A stretch of DNA of 31,553 nt, taken from the NCBI GenBank assembly GCA_030917065.1, contig JAUPVL010000038.1, positions 1-31,553 on the forward strand, in the 5' to 3' direction. Both the position numbers and the translations under genes were made by a program. Positions 7,507 to 15,404 of the stretch are shown here, one piece after another (the first letter of the stretch is position 1; every line of letters starts with the position of its first letter). Under the pieces are notes generated by a model. That model searched no databases. It saw nothing but the letters and a program-made list of their open reading frames with translations, and had not been told where the DNA came from. Source of the stretch: Patescibacteria group bacterium (lineage in GTDB: Bacteria; Patescibacteriota; Saccharimonadia; CAILAD01; BJGX01).

Positions 7507-9294
7507 ATGGACCAAACAGATAAAAACCCCCAACCAAAAGATGCTCAGCTAGTTCAGACGGATGTTGCTAGTTCTACATCTTCTGATACGCAAAGCCAAC
7601 CCCAAAAACCAAGTGTTGAAGGTGTGACTATTCAGAGTGCGCAAGATGCAAGAATCAATACAGTCAAACGCATCAAAGAAGCAATGCTCGCTCAAAATAA
7701 GCTTACCGAAAAACAGCTCAAAAATATCGAGCATACCATCAAGCTTCACAACATCAACTTTATAGACTATCTTATCTCTCAGAGTATCGTCGATAAGGAC
7801 TTCATAGGGCAAACTGTAGCAAATTATTACAAAGTATCCTATATAGATCTAGAGGCCAACCAGCCACCTAAAGATTTGGTACTCAAAATACCCAAAAATG
7901 TCACCACCGAATCAAGAGTAATATTCTATTACTTAGATCAGTCACACGCGGTCTTTGTGACAGATGAACCAAATCAACCTGGTCTCAAAGAAAAACTTGC
8001 TGAGTACACTGGTGGTCTGCCTGTAACTATAGCTTATTCACTAAGCGATGATATTGATGTCATACTAGCTCATTATCGCAAGCCATTGATAACGAGATTC
8101 AATCAAATAATTCAAGAACAACAACGTGTAGCACCCGAAATAATTGATGAGATCATAAAAGACGCGATAGTATTTGATGTGAGTGATATACATTTCGAAC
8201 CCGAAGAAAAGGTGGTTCTTATAAGGTTTCGGATAGATGGAGTACTAAGAGAGGCAGGCCAATTGCCTATACAGTACTATGAAAATATCCTGAATAGATT
8301 AAAGGTACAGGCTCGTATGCGTATTGATGAGCACGGAGCAAGCCAAGACGGTGCCATCCGTTATAGCGTAGATGAGGAATCAGTAGATATACGTATCTCA
8401 ATTGTACCTACTCTCAATGGTGAAACCGTAGCATTACGTTTACTTGCGGGCAATTCTAAGAATCTAAATTTCAAAAATCTAGGGTTTAATGTATTTGATC
8501 TCAAGACTATTGAGAAGCAGATACATAGGCCATTTGGGATGATTATTACCACCGGCCCCACAGGGTCTGGCAAGACCACCACTCTGTATGCCATGCTCAA
8601 ACTATTGAATAGCTCAGATATCAACATCACTACCATTGAAGATCCTGTAGAGTACAAGCTATTCGGGGTCAATCAGATACAAGTCAATCGAGCAACTCAC
8701 CTGAATTTCTCAGAAGGTCTTAGGACAATAGTTCGTCAAGATCCGGATATAATACTTGTGGGTGAAATACGTGACAAAGAAACTGCCAAGATGGCCGTAA
8801 ATGCAGCCCTTACAGGACACCTCCTTTTCTCAACTTTTCACGCCAATGACTCAGCAACTGCCATACCTCGATTTATAGACATGGGTGTAGAGCCATTCTT
8901 GCTATCATCTACTCTCAATACAGTTATTGCACAACGCCTAATGCGTACTATATGTAATGCTTGTAGGAAAAGCTATTTGGTAAACATCTCAGATATTAAG
9001 AAAAAAATACCAAACGCAGAAGTGTACTTTACTCAGCCACAAATAACACTTTATTTTGGTGAAGGCTGTGAAGCATGTAATTTCTCTGGCTACAAAGGAC
9101 GAGTGGCATTGTATGAAATACTAGTGGTATCTCCACAGATCAAGGAATTGATAGTCAAAAACCCTTCTAGCAAGCTGATATGGGAACAGGCAAGAAGAGA
9201 GGGGGCTCGCACCTTGTTTGAAGATGGTATATCCAAGGTCAAAAACGGTAGGTCTACACTAGAGGAGCTGATGCGTGTCGCCGAACCAAAATAA
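7507..9294 (+). CDS. pilB: Type IV pilus assembly ATPase PilB (GspE family)
   Basis: 595 residues. Cytoplasmic hexameric ATPase that powers pilus extension. A disordered Gln/Ser-rich N-terminus (about 1-45) precedes an MshEN-type N-terminal domain (about 55-190). The ATPase core has Walker A GPTGSGKTT at 350-358 (Lys356), the Asp-box region near 378-384, Walker B-like 'DPDIILVGEIRD' at 412-423 with Glu420, and the His box 'LTGHLLFSTFHAND'. A tetracysteine zinc site is present as CxxC at 483/486 and CxxC at 521/524. Length is normal for PilB. Its end overlaps pilC by 20 nt. No PilT retraction ATPase is present in this window. Confidence 0.95.
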   Translation: MDQTDKNPQPKDAQLVQTDVASSTSSDTQSQPQKPSVEGVTIQSAQDARINTVKRIKEAMLAQNKLTEKQLKNIEHTIKLHNINFIDYLISQSIVDKDFIGQTVANYYKVSYIDLEANQPPKDLVLKIPKNVTTESRVIFYYLDQSHAVFVTDEPNQPGLKEKLAEYTGGLPVTIAYSLSDDIDVILAHYRKPLITRFNQIIQEQQRVAPEIIDEIIKDAIVFDVSDIHFEPEEKVVLIRFRIDGVLREAGQLPIQYYENILNRLKVQARMRIDEHGASQDGAIRYSVDEESVDIRISIVPTLNGETVALRLLAGNSKNLNFKNLGFNVFDLKTIEKQIHRPFGMIITTGPTGSGKTTTLYAMLKLLNSSDINITTIEDPVEYKLFGVNQIQVNRATHLNFSEGLRTIVRQDPDIILVGEIRDKETAKMAVNAALTGHLLFSTFHANDSATAIPRFIDMGVEPFLLSSTLNTVIAQRLMRTICNACRKSYLVNISDIKKKIPNAEVYFTQPQITLYFGEGCEACNFSGYKGRVALYEILVVSPQIKELIVKNPSSKLIWEQARREGARTLFEDGISKVKNGRSTLEELMRVAEPK

Positions 9295-10471
9295 TCCCAC
9301 CAAAGTAGATAACATTGCTGCTCCTTCACCGCAGGATCCGAAATCCCAAGGCAAAGAAGACAAGCATGCTGATATCAAAAAAAACACTGTAGCCAAAAAA
9401 AAGCATGTAAAAAAACTATCCAAGTATGCCGTCAGTAGAGACACTAGAGAGTATTTTACAGAGACACTCAGTATGCTTATATCTACAGGAGTGACAGTTG
9501 GCTTGTCCTTAGAGATTATTAGCAAAGAAGTACCAAACAAAAAGGTACGAAATGCGATTCTTGCTATACGCGATAAGGTAGATGAAGGGGGAACTTTATG
9601 GAAAGCAATTGGGGAGTCAGGTATACTCAGCGCTTCATCTGTTGCGCTCATAAAAGCCGGTGAAGAGTCGGGTAGGCTTGCTGAAAATCTCAAGGTTGTA
9701 TCTGATCAGACGCACCGTATCAATACTATCAATGCCAAGGTGCGCTCTGCATTGATATATCCATCGTTTTTGATAGTACTATTGATATTGGTCGGTAGTG
9801 GGATAAGCCTGTTCTTACTACCGAGGCTGTCTGAGATATTCAACGGACTAGATGTAGAGTTGAATCTACTGACCAAAATAATGATAAATTTTGGGGTGTT
9901 TTGGTCTCAATGGGGACTTGCAATTACTGGACTGTTTTTTGTGGCGTTGTTTTTTATCGGTGTGGGGATTGCATATTCTAGACCCATAAGAACTATTGCA
10001 GAAAATATTCTATTTCTTATACCCGGTATCAAAACACTGATGTATCAAACAGAGATATCAAGATTAGGTTTTATCATGGGATCTTTGCTCGAGGCCGGAC
10101 TACCAATTATTGACGTATTGGATTCACTATCCGATTCGTTTAGTACCAACAGGTATCGCAAGATAGCCCTGGTCATTAAGTCCAATGTAGAAGAGGGGCA
10201 GTCCATCGCAAAGACCTTCGATAAGATCAAAGACCGAAAGGCGCTACCCGGACCTATTCGTCAGCTGATAGTTAGCTCCGAGCAATCTGGTAATCTATCG
10301 TCTACGCTTTTAAAAATTAGTGATATATATGAGGAAAAAGCTGAGATAACTGCCCAGAATCTAGAAACAGTTTTGGAGCCTATCATACTTATTTTGATTG
10401 CTGTAGGGGTGCTGTTTGTGGCTCTGTCTGTGATACTACCTATCTATAGCTTGCTGGGAGGCATTAAATAG
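9275..10471 (+). CDS. pilC: Type IV pilus inner-membrane platform protein PilC (GspF family)
   Basis: 398 residues, GTG start inside the pilB 3' end, preceded by GAGGAG about 7 nt upstream. PilC couples the PilB motor to pilin insertion. Seen: a Lys-rich cytoplasmic N-terminus (about 1-50), first T2SSF domain (about 60-185) with 'LIKAGEESGRLAENL', membrane segments around 162-182 and 210-235, a second T2SSF domain (about 262-385) with the parallel 'IVSSEQSGNLSSTLL', and a last membrane helix near the C-terminus. The internal duplication of the (A/S)GExxG(N/R)L motif is typical. The next gene begins immediately after its stop, so pilB, pilC and the pilins are one operon. Confidence 0.95.
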   Translation: MSPNQNNPTKVDNIAAPSPQDPKSQGKEDKHADIKKNTVAKKKHVKKLSKYAVSRDTREYFTETLSMLISTGVTVGLSLEIISKEVPNKKVRNAILAIRDKVDEGGTLWKAIGESGILSASSVALIKAGEESGRLAENLKVVSDQTHRINTINAKVRSALIYPSFLIVLLILVGSGISLFLLPRLSEIFNGLDVELNLLTKIMINFGVFWSQWGLAITGLFFVALFFIGVGIAYSRPIRTIAENILFLIPGIKTLMYQTEISRLGFIMGSLLEAGLPIIDVLDSLSDSFSTNRYRKIALVIKSNVEEGQSIAKTFDKIKDRKALPGPIRQLIVSSEQSGNLSSTLLKISDIYEEKAEITAQNLETVLEPIILILIAVGVLFVALSVILPIYSLLGGIK

Positions 10472-10930
10472 ATGGCGAGCACTATTTATAAATATGAGCA
10501 TAAAAAACATGGCTTCACCTTGATAGAACTAGTGTTGTCAGTAGCTGTATTGTCCATCATCTTGTTGGTTTCAATCCCTCTCACGCAGAGGTATGTTATA
10601 CGCAATGACATGGAGGTACTCTCGAATATCATAGTTCAAGATCTTTATCGGGCACAAAACCTAGCGAGAGCCGGAGAGAATGATAGTGATTGGGGGGTGT
10701 ATATACAAGAGGGAAGCACTACGGTTTTTCAAGGAGATAGTTATGTATCTCGCAATCAATCAAAGGATGAGACGTATTCGTTTTCTACCAATATTAATAT
10801 CGCAGGGCAAAACGAATACGTATTTGATAAGTTTAGCGGTAGACTAGCGGCAGCAGGTTTGACAACTCTCACTATCAACAGTGATACAAAAGTAATATCG
10901 GTAGGTTCAAATGGTGTTATCGAATATTAA
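10472..10930 (+). CDS. Type IV prepilin-like protein (GspH/FimT-type minor pilin)
   Basis: 152 residues; ATG directly abuts the pilC stop. A 14-residue basic leader ends at Gly14 and is followed by FTLIE with the processing-associated Glu19 (position +5 of the mature protein), then a 20-residue hydrophobic helix. The C-terminal half contains short beta-rich repeats with 'FDKFSGRLAAAGLTTLTI', reminiscent of the GspH/FimT pseudopilin head. It is probably part of the priming complex at the pilus tip. The 3' end overlaps the next ORF by 20 nt. Confidence 0.82.
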   Translation: MASTIYKYEHKKHGFTLIELVLSVAVLSIILLVSIPLTQRYVIRNDMEVLSNIIVQDLYRAQNLARAGENDSDWGVYIQEGSTTVFQGDSYVSRNQSKDETYSFSTNINIAGQNEYVFDKFSGRLAAAGLTTLTINSDTKVISVGSNGVIEY

Positions 10931-12701
10931 AAAAACATTGTTCAAGCTGAGACTATTGTCTGACTACAAAGGATTTAGCTTGGTAGAGATACTGCTAGCT
11001 GTGGGCATTTTTGCACTATTTGGTACTATCATGTTGAGTGCCTTTGTATATGGAAGAGAGGGGGTAAGGCTTGCCGGTGATAGATCGAGAGCTACTGAAT
11101 TAGCCAACGGTGGCATAGAGGTAGTACGTAATATTGCAAACCCCAGCTATTCCAACTTATCGAGTTTTAGTAATGGTACCAATTACTACATCACCTCTGT
11201 TAATAATAGGTGGCAATTAACAATCATACCCCAGACAATTGATAATAAATATACTAGAATTGTGAATTTTAGCGATGGTCCAAATGGCTCTAGAAAAGTA
11301 ACAGTTACGGTAAATTGGGCGCAAAACTTCACTCGAAGCGGTACGCTTAGTGCCAATACGTATTTTGCGAACTGGCGACAGCCTACATCATCTCCTATAA
11401 AAAGTGGACTTTTTGTGTATGCCGATGGGGGTACTAGCACGGATCGTTTAGAATATAGACAGCTCCTTACTACTGGTTCATGGACCCCAGAAACGGTGAT
11501 GCCTGACGTTAGCACTACTAGTAGCAATAGAGTACCGCGCTCGCTAAAACTATATTCTGCTCAAACAGGTTCGGCAAAAATGATGCTCTCTAGGCACTAT
11601 GATGGTACACGTCAGTATATGTATGCTACTGCATGGAATGGAACTAGCTGGGCGACTCCTGAGCTACTTGCACAGTGGACATCTAGTAGTGCGCTAAATT
11701 CGGGTAACTATGGTGGTGAATTCTTGGCAGATGGATCTTTTGTAGCGGTGTACTCTGATGGTAGTAATGTGCCCAAATCAAGATCATTTAATGGTGCTGT
11801 GTGGGGGCCGCAAGTTGGACTCGGTGCAATCGGATCGAGTAATAATTACATAACTGCAATGATGATACGTGCTAGACCAAATTCCAACGATATGATGGCG
11901 GTGTTTCTCACCAGCAACTACCAGGTCAATACAAGCTTTTATACAAATAGCTCTTGGTCTGCATACACTCTTCACACCAATAGTTCTGCAGGGAACGGAT
12001 CATTGCTTGTTGATTTTGATTGGAGCAATACAAATACTAATCAAGGTGTTGTATTGTATACCAATTCTAGCAACGATCGTGCACTTAGGGCTCAAACTTT
12101 TACAACCAATGGAGGCCTGGGTAGTTGGGGGCCGGTAATGACTAGCGGCAACATCAACTCCGGTCAAGAAATAATCTCTCTTCGTCAGATTGCTAGACCA
12201 AATAATTCAAATGAGCTAATTAGCTGTGCAAAAAGCTATAACAGCCCTGGATTCATCTATTGCTTCGAGCTAAATCCGGACACTGGCTTTACGACTCCGA
12301 TCAACAACATTATTACAAACAATACAGACTATGGTGGTCAGATAACTTTTGATGTGGCGTACAAATACGATAATTCCAACGATGGAGTTATTGCCTACTC
12401 GGACAATACACGAAGTGGAAAACTCAAAATATACAATAGCAGTTTAAATACTTGGGTTTCCAATGCTATTTCACTGAACAATGCTAGTAGTAATATAGGT
12501 AAGACAAGAATTGTAGGTCGTCCTAATTCCGACGAGACCATGGTGATGGTATCTGACTCTTTTCGTAATCTATACTCTGTTGTATTGGACGGTACGACAA
12601 ATACATTATTTACCTCACCATCTGGCAAGGCATGGACAAATCACCTTTCTACAGGGCCTACTAATGATGCAGTTTGGTTTGACTTTGCGTGGGACAATTA
12701 A
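10911..12701 (+). CDS. Very large minor pilin with C-terminal repeat (propeller-like) adhesin domain
   Basis: 596 residues, far longer than ordinary pilins (about 130-200). Residues 1-21 are a prepilin leader ending in Gly21; FSLVE follows with Glu26 at +5, then a pilin helix (22-45) and a PilV-like stalk to about 150. From about 160 onward the protein is Ser/Thr/Asn-rich beta structure with units of about 106 residues: the segments around residues 211, 321, 427 and 536 align, three of them with RPN-S/N motifs (ARPNSND, ARPNNSNE, GRPNSDE), each followed by a hydrophobic strand and later a W-containing strand. This suggests a beta-propeller or sandwich adhesin displayed by the pilus. Ligand unknown. 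The start ATG lies in the preceding gene's 3' end (20-nt overlap). Function as adhesin is inference. Confidence 0.85.
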   Translation: MVLSNIKKTLFKLRLLSDYKGFSLVEILLAVGIFALFGTIMLSAFVYGREGVRLAGDRSRATELANGGIEVVRNIANPSYSNLSSFSNGTNYYITSVNNRWQLTIIPQTIDNKYTRIVNFSDGPNGSRKVTVTVNWAQNFTRSGTLSANTYFANWRQPTSSPIKSGLFVYADGGTSTDRLEYRQLLTTGSWTPETVMPDVSTTSSNRVPRSLKLYSAQTGSAKMMLSRHYDGTRQYMYATAWNGTSWATPELLAQWTSSSALNSGNYGGEFLADGSFVAVYSDGSNVPKSRSFNGAVWGPQVGLGAIGSSNNYITAMMIRARPNSNDMMAVFLTSNYQVNTSFYTNSSWSAYTLHTNSSAGNGSLLVDFDWSNTNTNQGVVLYTNSSNDRALRAQTFTTNGGLGSWGPVMTSGNINSGQEIISLRQIARPNNSNELISCAKSYNSPGFIYCFELNPDTGFTTPINNIITNNTDYGGQITFDVAYKYDNSNDGVIAYSDNTRSGKLKIYNSSLNTWVSNAISLNNASSNIGKTRIVGRPNSDETMVMVSDSFRNLYSVVLDGTTNTLFTSPSGKAWTNHLSTGPTNDAVWFDFAWDN

Positions 12702-12703
12702 CG

Positions 12704-13246
12704 ATGAGAAGGAACATCAAAAACCAATATGTTGATCAGTGCCCAAAAGGATACACAATAATAGAGATGCTTTTGTACATAGCGATATTTTCACTTATTA
12801 TCGGATCAATATTGTCAGTGGCTATGTCAATTGCGGATCAACGTATACAAAACCAAGTAACACAAGAAGTAGATTATCAGGGCAATATGGCTATAAATAG
12901 CATTACTCAAAATATTCGTAACGCTAACTCTATAAATAATCCTACTCCAACCAATACATCTTCTAGTGTTTCGTTCAATTCACCTACAGCATCTAATAAC
13001 CCGATTGTATATGATGCAGTCAGTGATCAGGGGGTCAATAGGTTACGTTTGAGAATCGGTGCTATGCCTTCAGAGTATCTTACAAGTACCAGAGTTAGTA
13101 TTAGTAATCTTAGCATTTCCAACAGAGCTATATCGGGAGGAAGAGACTCTATATACATCAGCTTCACTCTAAGCTATCACAATCCTGCCAACAAGCCGCA
13201 GCTAAACTATCAAAAGAATTTTTATGGAGTAACTACACTGCGATGA
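12704..13246 (+). CDS. Minor pilin, PilW-like
   Basis: 180 residues from ATG 12704, 2 nt after the preceding stop; a GTG at 12689 would add five residues. Leader ends at Gly16, then YTIIE with Glu21 at mature +5, and a hydrophobic helix to about residue 40. The remaining part is Asn/Ser-rich and predicted beta. The GYTxIEMLLYIAIFS pattern is characteristic of PilW/GspJ-type minor pilins. Its stop overlaps the ATG of the next gene (ATGA), indicating translational coupling. Confidence 0.8.
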   Translation: MRRNIKNQYVDQCPKGYTIIEMLLYIAIFSLIIGSILSVAMSIADQRIQNQVTQEVDYQGNMAINSITQNIRNANSINNPTPTNTSSSVSFNSPTASNNPIVYDAVSDQGVNRLRLRIGAMPSEYLTSTRVSISNLSISNRAISGGRDSIYISFTLSYHNPANKPQLNYQKNFYGVTTLR

Positions 13247-13659
13247 AGACACAAAGACCAAACGGATATATCACATTGATTACAGTAATAGCCATAGCGG
13301 CTGTAGGATCGCTGGTTGCGTTGCTTGTGTTGTCATCTGGTGTCAGTACTAGCAAGACCAGTCTTAGCGTACAGCAATCAGCACAAGCCAAGGCTGCTGC
13401 AGACGGCTGTACCGAACTCGCACTTGCGGCAATTCAAGCTAATATAGCACTTTCTACTCCAGTTACAGCCAGCTATCCTATTGATAACGCAAGTGAATCA
13501 AACTGTAGCTACACAATATCTGGTGTAGCACCAGACTATGTAATTGATTCAACCGGTACGGTTGATAGCGATGGCAAAAACATCGTTCGAAAAGTAAGAG
13601 TTGTTTTGAACCGAGTAGGTCCAACTCTTAATATTTATAGCTGGCAAGAACAGCCCTAG
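13243..13659 (+). CDS. Minor pilin, PilX/GspK-like, lacking Glu+5
   Basis: 138 residues; ATG overlaps the previous stop by 4 nt. A short leader (MKTQRPNG) is followed by YITLITVIAIAAVG, a pilin-like helix. At mature position 5 there is Ile instead of Glu. In type II secretion and type IV pili, the GspK/PilX tip subunit typically lacks Glu5, so a tip position fits the gene order. Two Cys (about residues 55 and 87) may form a disulfide. The C-terminal half has a 'STGTVDSDGKNIVRKVRVVL' strand pair often seen in PilX-like proteins. Last gene of the pilB operon. Confidence 0.75.
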   Translation: MKTQRPNGYITLITVIAIAAVGSLVALLVLSSGVSTSKTSLSVQQSAQAKAAADGCTELALAAIQANIALSTPVTASYPIDNASESNCSYTISGVAPDYVIDSTGTVDSDGKNIVRKVRVVLNRVGPTLNIYSWQEQP

Positions 13660-13689
13660 TATTCACAAGCAAATAGCATGAAAAAAAGC

Positions 13690-13718
13690 TTGCAATACAA
13701 GCATAAGTACTTTAATAT
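13690..13718 (+). promoter_or_regulatory. Promoter of the major pilin gene
   Basis: TTGCAA (13690-13695), 17-nt spacer, TAATAT (13713-13718). A small inverted repeat GCTTG-CAATA-CAAGC (13688-13702) overlaps the -35 box and could be a regulator site or a weak hairpin ending the upstream operon. Separate promotion fits the need for much more major pilin than minor pilins. Confidence 0.5.
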
Positions 13719-13763
13719 GATAGTTAAGTAATAATAACTTAATAATAAGAGGTAAAAAATAAG

Positions 13764-14222
13764 ATGTTAAAGAGACTAAACAAACTAAAAGGCTTCACAT
13801 TGATTGAAGTTTTGCTCGTAGTGGCAATCATAGCTATATTGGCTGGTATTGTGATACTTGCTGTCAATCCGGCCAAACAGCTGGCAGACACACGAAACGC
13901 ACAGCGTAGAAGTGATGTAAACACTATCATCAATGCTATATATCAATACTCAATTGACAATAATGGTAATCTACCAGCTTCAATTGTTGTAGCAGCAGCT
14001 GATCCAGCTAATGAAATATGTACCACAGGTGGCACATGTACTGGGTTAACAGATTTGGGTGTACTCACAGCAAACGGTACATACTTAGTATCAATGCCTA
14101 GAGATCCAAGTTCGAATGACGCTAACAATACTCAGTACAAAGTAGTAAGAGACGCCAACAATAGAGTAACAGTATCTGCTCCAGATGCAGAACAAGGCGC
14201 ATCTATTACAGTAACTCGATAG
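13764..14222 (+). CDS. pilA: Major type IV pilin
   Basis: 152 residues; ATG with Shine-Dalgarno AGAGGT about 11 nt upstream. A 10-residue basic leader ends at Gly10, then FTLIE with Glu15 at +5 and the long hydrophobic alpha1 helix, continuing into 'NPAKQLADTRNAQRRSDV', a sequence style common in CPR major pilins. The globular head holds two Cys (in EICTTGGTC, about residues 86-92) that may form a disulfide. It has its own promoter and is followed at once by a strong intrinsic terminator, so it is transcribed as a single gene. Processing needs a PilD-type prepilin peptidase, which is not in this window. Confidence 0.92.
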   Translation: MLKRLNKLKGFTLIEVLLVVAIIAILAGIVILAVNPAKQLADTRNAQRRSDVNTIINAIYQYSIDNNGNLPASIVVAAADPANEICTTGGTCTGLTDLGVLTANGTYLVSMPRDPSSNDANNTQYKVVRDANNRVTVSAPDAEQGASITVTR

Positions 14223-14238
14223 CACAGTCATAGTTACT

Positions 14239-14269
14239 AAAAAACTCCCTTAACAGAGGGAGTTTTTTG
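14239..14269 (+). terminator. Intrinsic terminator after pilA
   Basis: AACTCCCT (14243-14250), loop TAACAG, AGGGAGTT (14257-14264), flanked by an A-run upstream and TTTTTT downstream. It could work in both directions but stands at the end of pilA. Confidence 0.9.
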
Positions 14270-14298
14270 TTGCTAATAATCTGATAATTTGACATAAT
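14270..14298 (+). promoter_or_regulatory. Promoter of the 14309 gene
   Basis: TTGCTA (14270-14275), 17-nt spacer, CATAAT (14293-14298), then 10 nt to ATG 14309. It begins right at the T-tract of the pilA terminator. Short or absent 5' leader predicted. Confidence 0.45.
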
Positions 14299-14308
14299 AA
14301 AACTACTT

Positions 14309-14995
14309 ATGCCAGAACGTTACACACTTTCCAACAGACATGAAGACAAATCAAAAACTTCAAAAAGCAATAATGTGCTTGCATCACCTAGCTTGCCGGC
14401 ATCGTTTTGGATAGTTTTGGTAGTAGTTTTGCTTATTTTGAGTAATATCATCACGTACTTCGTGACTACTAGCCTTATCAATAAGAAGGCTCAACAGTCT
14501 CAGCAAAAGATAGATGAGCTGCAAAAAGAGTTGGCCACCGTCAAGAACGACCCTAGCAATCCAAATTCTGCAAACTATAAAGATCCAGGATCTACGACTA
14601 ACTCTGTCCCAATCGACACCAAGAACAAAGTCCAGGATGCAGTCAGTAATAACAAATATCAAGATCTATCAGAGCTACTAAGCTCAGAAGTCAACGTGGT
14701 GATTGGCGGTTCTGGATCTTCGATACAGTCTGTTCAGCAAGCAATTGATTCGCTAAATTACCTCAACGGCTCTTCAGGTGGCTGGAATTGGAATTTATCG
14801 CCAGAACAATTGAGTCAACTACAACAAGGCAGCAACGCTCAATATTTTGGGGATAATGCCGTGATAGGAATATCGAATAACGGCTATGTCGTTTCGATAG
14901 TGGTCAATGAAAATGGCCAAGTAGACACAATATTTATGGCCCCAACCCCTCAGGATGCTGGGGTGGTCACAACTTCTAGTGAAGGGGATGAGTAA
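14309..14995 (+). CDS. Single-pass membrane protein of unknown function
   Basis: 228 residues. A polar N-terminus (1-32) is followed by one hydrophobic segment (about 33-56), a short coiled coil ('QQSQQKIDELQKELATV', about 64-80), a Pro/Ser/Asn-rich linker (80-110), and a compact C-terminal domain (about 112-215) with a 'VNVVIGGSGSSIQSVQQAID' stretch. With positive residues on the N-side the C-terminal domain is probably outside the membrane. I do not recognise the family. The stop is 17 nt before the K+ channel gene, so the two may be co-transcribed. Confidence 0.7.
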   Translation: MPERYTLSNRHEDKSKTSKSNNVLASPSLPASFWIVLVVVLLILSNIITYFVTTSLINKKAQQSQQKIDELQKELATVKNDPSNPNSANYKDPGSTTNSVPIDTKNKVQDAVSNNKYQDLSELLSSEVNVVIGGSGSSIQSVQQAIDSLNYLNGSSGGWNWNLSPEQLSQLQQGSNAQYFGDNAVIGISNNGYVVSIVVNENGQVDTIFMAPTPQDAGVVTTSSEGDE

Positions 14996-15012
14996 AATTA
15001 AATCAGTCATAT

Positions 15013-15363
15013 ATGCAGCAAAAAAGTAAGAACTATAAACAACAAACGCTTGAAGAATACAAAGGTGTAATACAGCAATTTCGGATGGCTGGAATAGCAG
15101 CAATGTCTCTCTTGACGATTGGTGCAGTGTTCTTTCATTATGTCCAGAAGTTGAGCTGGTTGGATGCTTTTTATTTCTGCACTATCTCTCTTGCTACCAT
15201 TGGCTACGGCGATATTACTCCTACAACGCCCGCAGGTAAGATATTTATCATGTTCTATGTGATCATCGGTATCGGAATAATAGCGACATTTGCCAATTTA
15301 GTTGTTCGTCGCGCAGTTTTAAGGCGCGAAATAAGAAGACTCGAAGACGACGAAGATAGATAG
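15013..15363 (+). CDS. Minimal two-TM potassium channel
   Basis: 116 residues. Layout: cytoplasmic N-terminus (1-24), TM1 (about 25-44), pore helix, selectivity filter TIGYGD at 62-67, TM2 (about 75-97), and a short strongly charged C-terminal tail (RREIRRLEDDEDR). The TxGYGD signature defines K+ selectivity; the architecture matches the Ion_trans_2 / KcsA-like pore module, which assembles as a tetramer. There is no RCK, cyclic-nucleotide or voltage-sensor domain, so gating is not evident. A short gap to the upstream gene suggests shared transcription. The physiological role may be K+ homeostasis or membrane potential. Confidence 0.9.
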   Translation: MQQKSKNYKQQTLEEYKGVIQQFRMAGIAAMSLLTIGAVFFHYVQKLSWLDAFYFCTISLATIGYGDITPTTPAGKIFIMFYVIIGIGIIATFANLVVRRAVLRREIRRLEDDEDR

Positions 15364-15391
15364 CTACTAGTCAAAAGCTCTATATTGTTGA

Positions 15392-15397
15392 TATAAT
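15392..15397 (+). promoter_or_regulatory. -10 box 7 nt before the MFS transporter ATG
   Basis: TATAAT at 15392-15397 followed by CTAGTCA and ATG 15405. The normal -10 to +1 distance would start the RNA at or next to the A of the ATG, and there is no Shine-Dalgarno. No clear -35 box. Confidence 0.5.
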
Positions 15398-15404
15398 CTA
15401 GTCA

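Noticed and set aside
9259..9693. 144-residue minus-strand ORF
   Set aside because: Antisense of the pilC 5' end, no start signal or family match.
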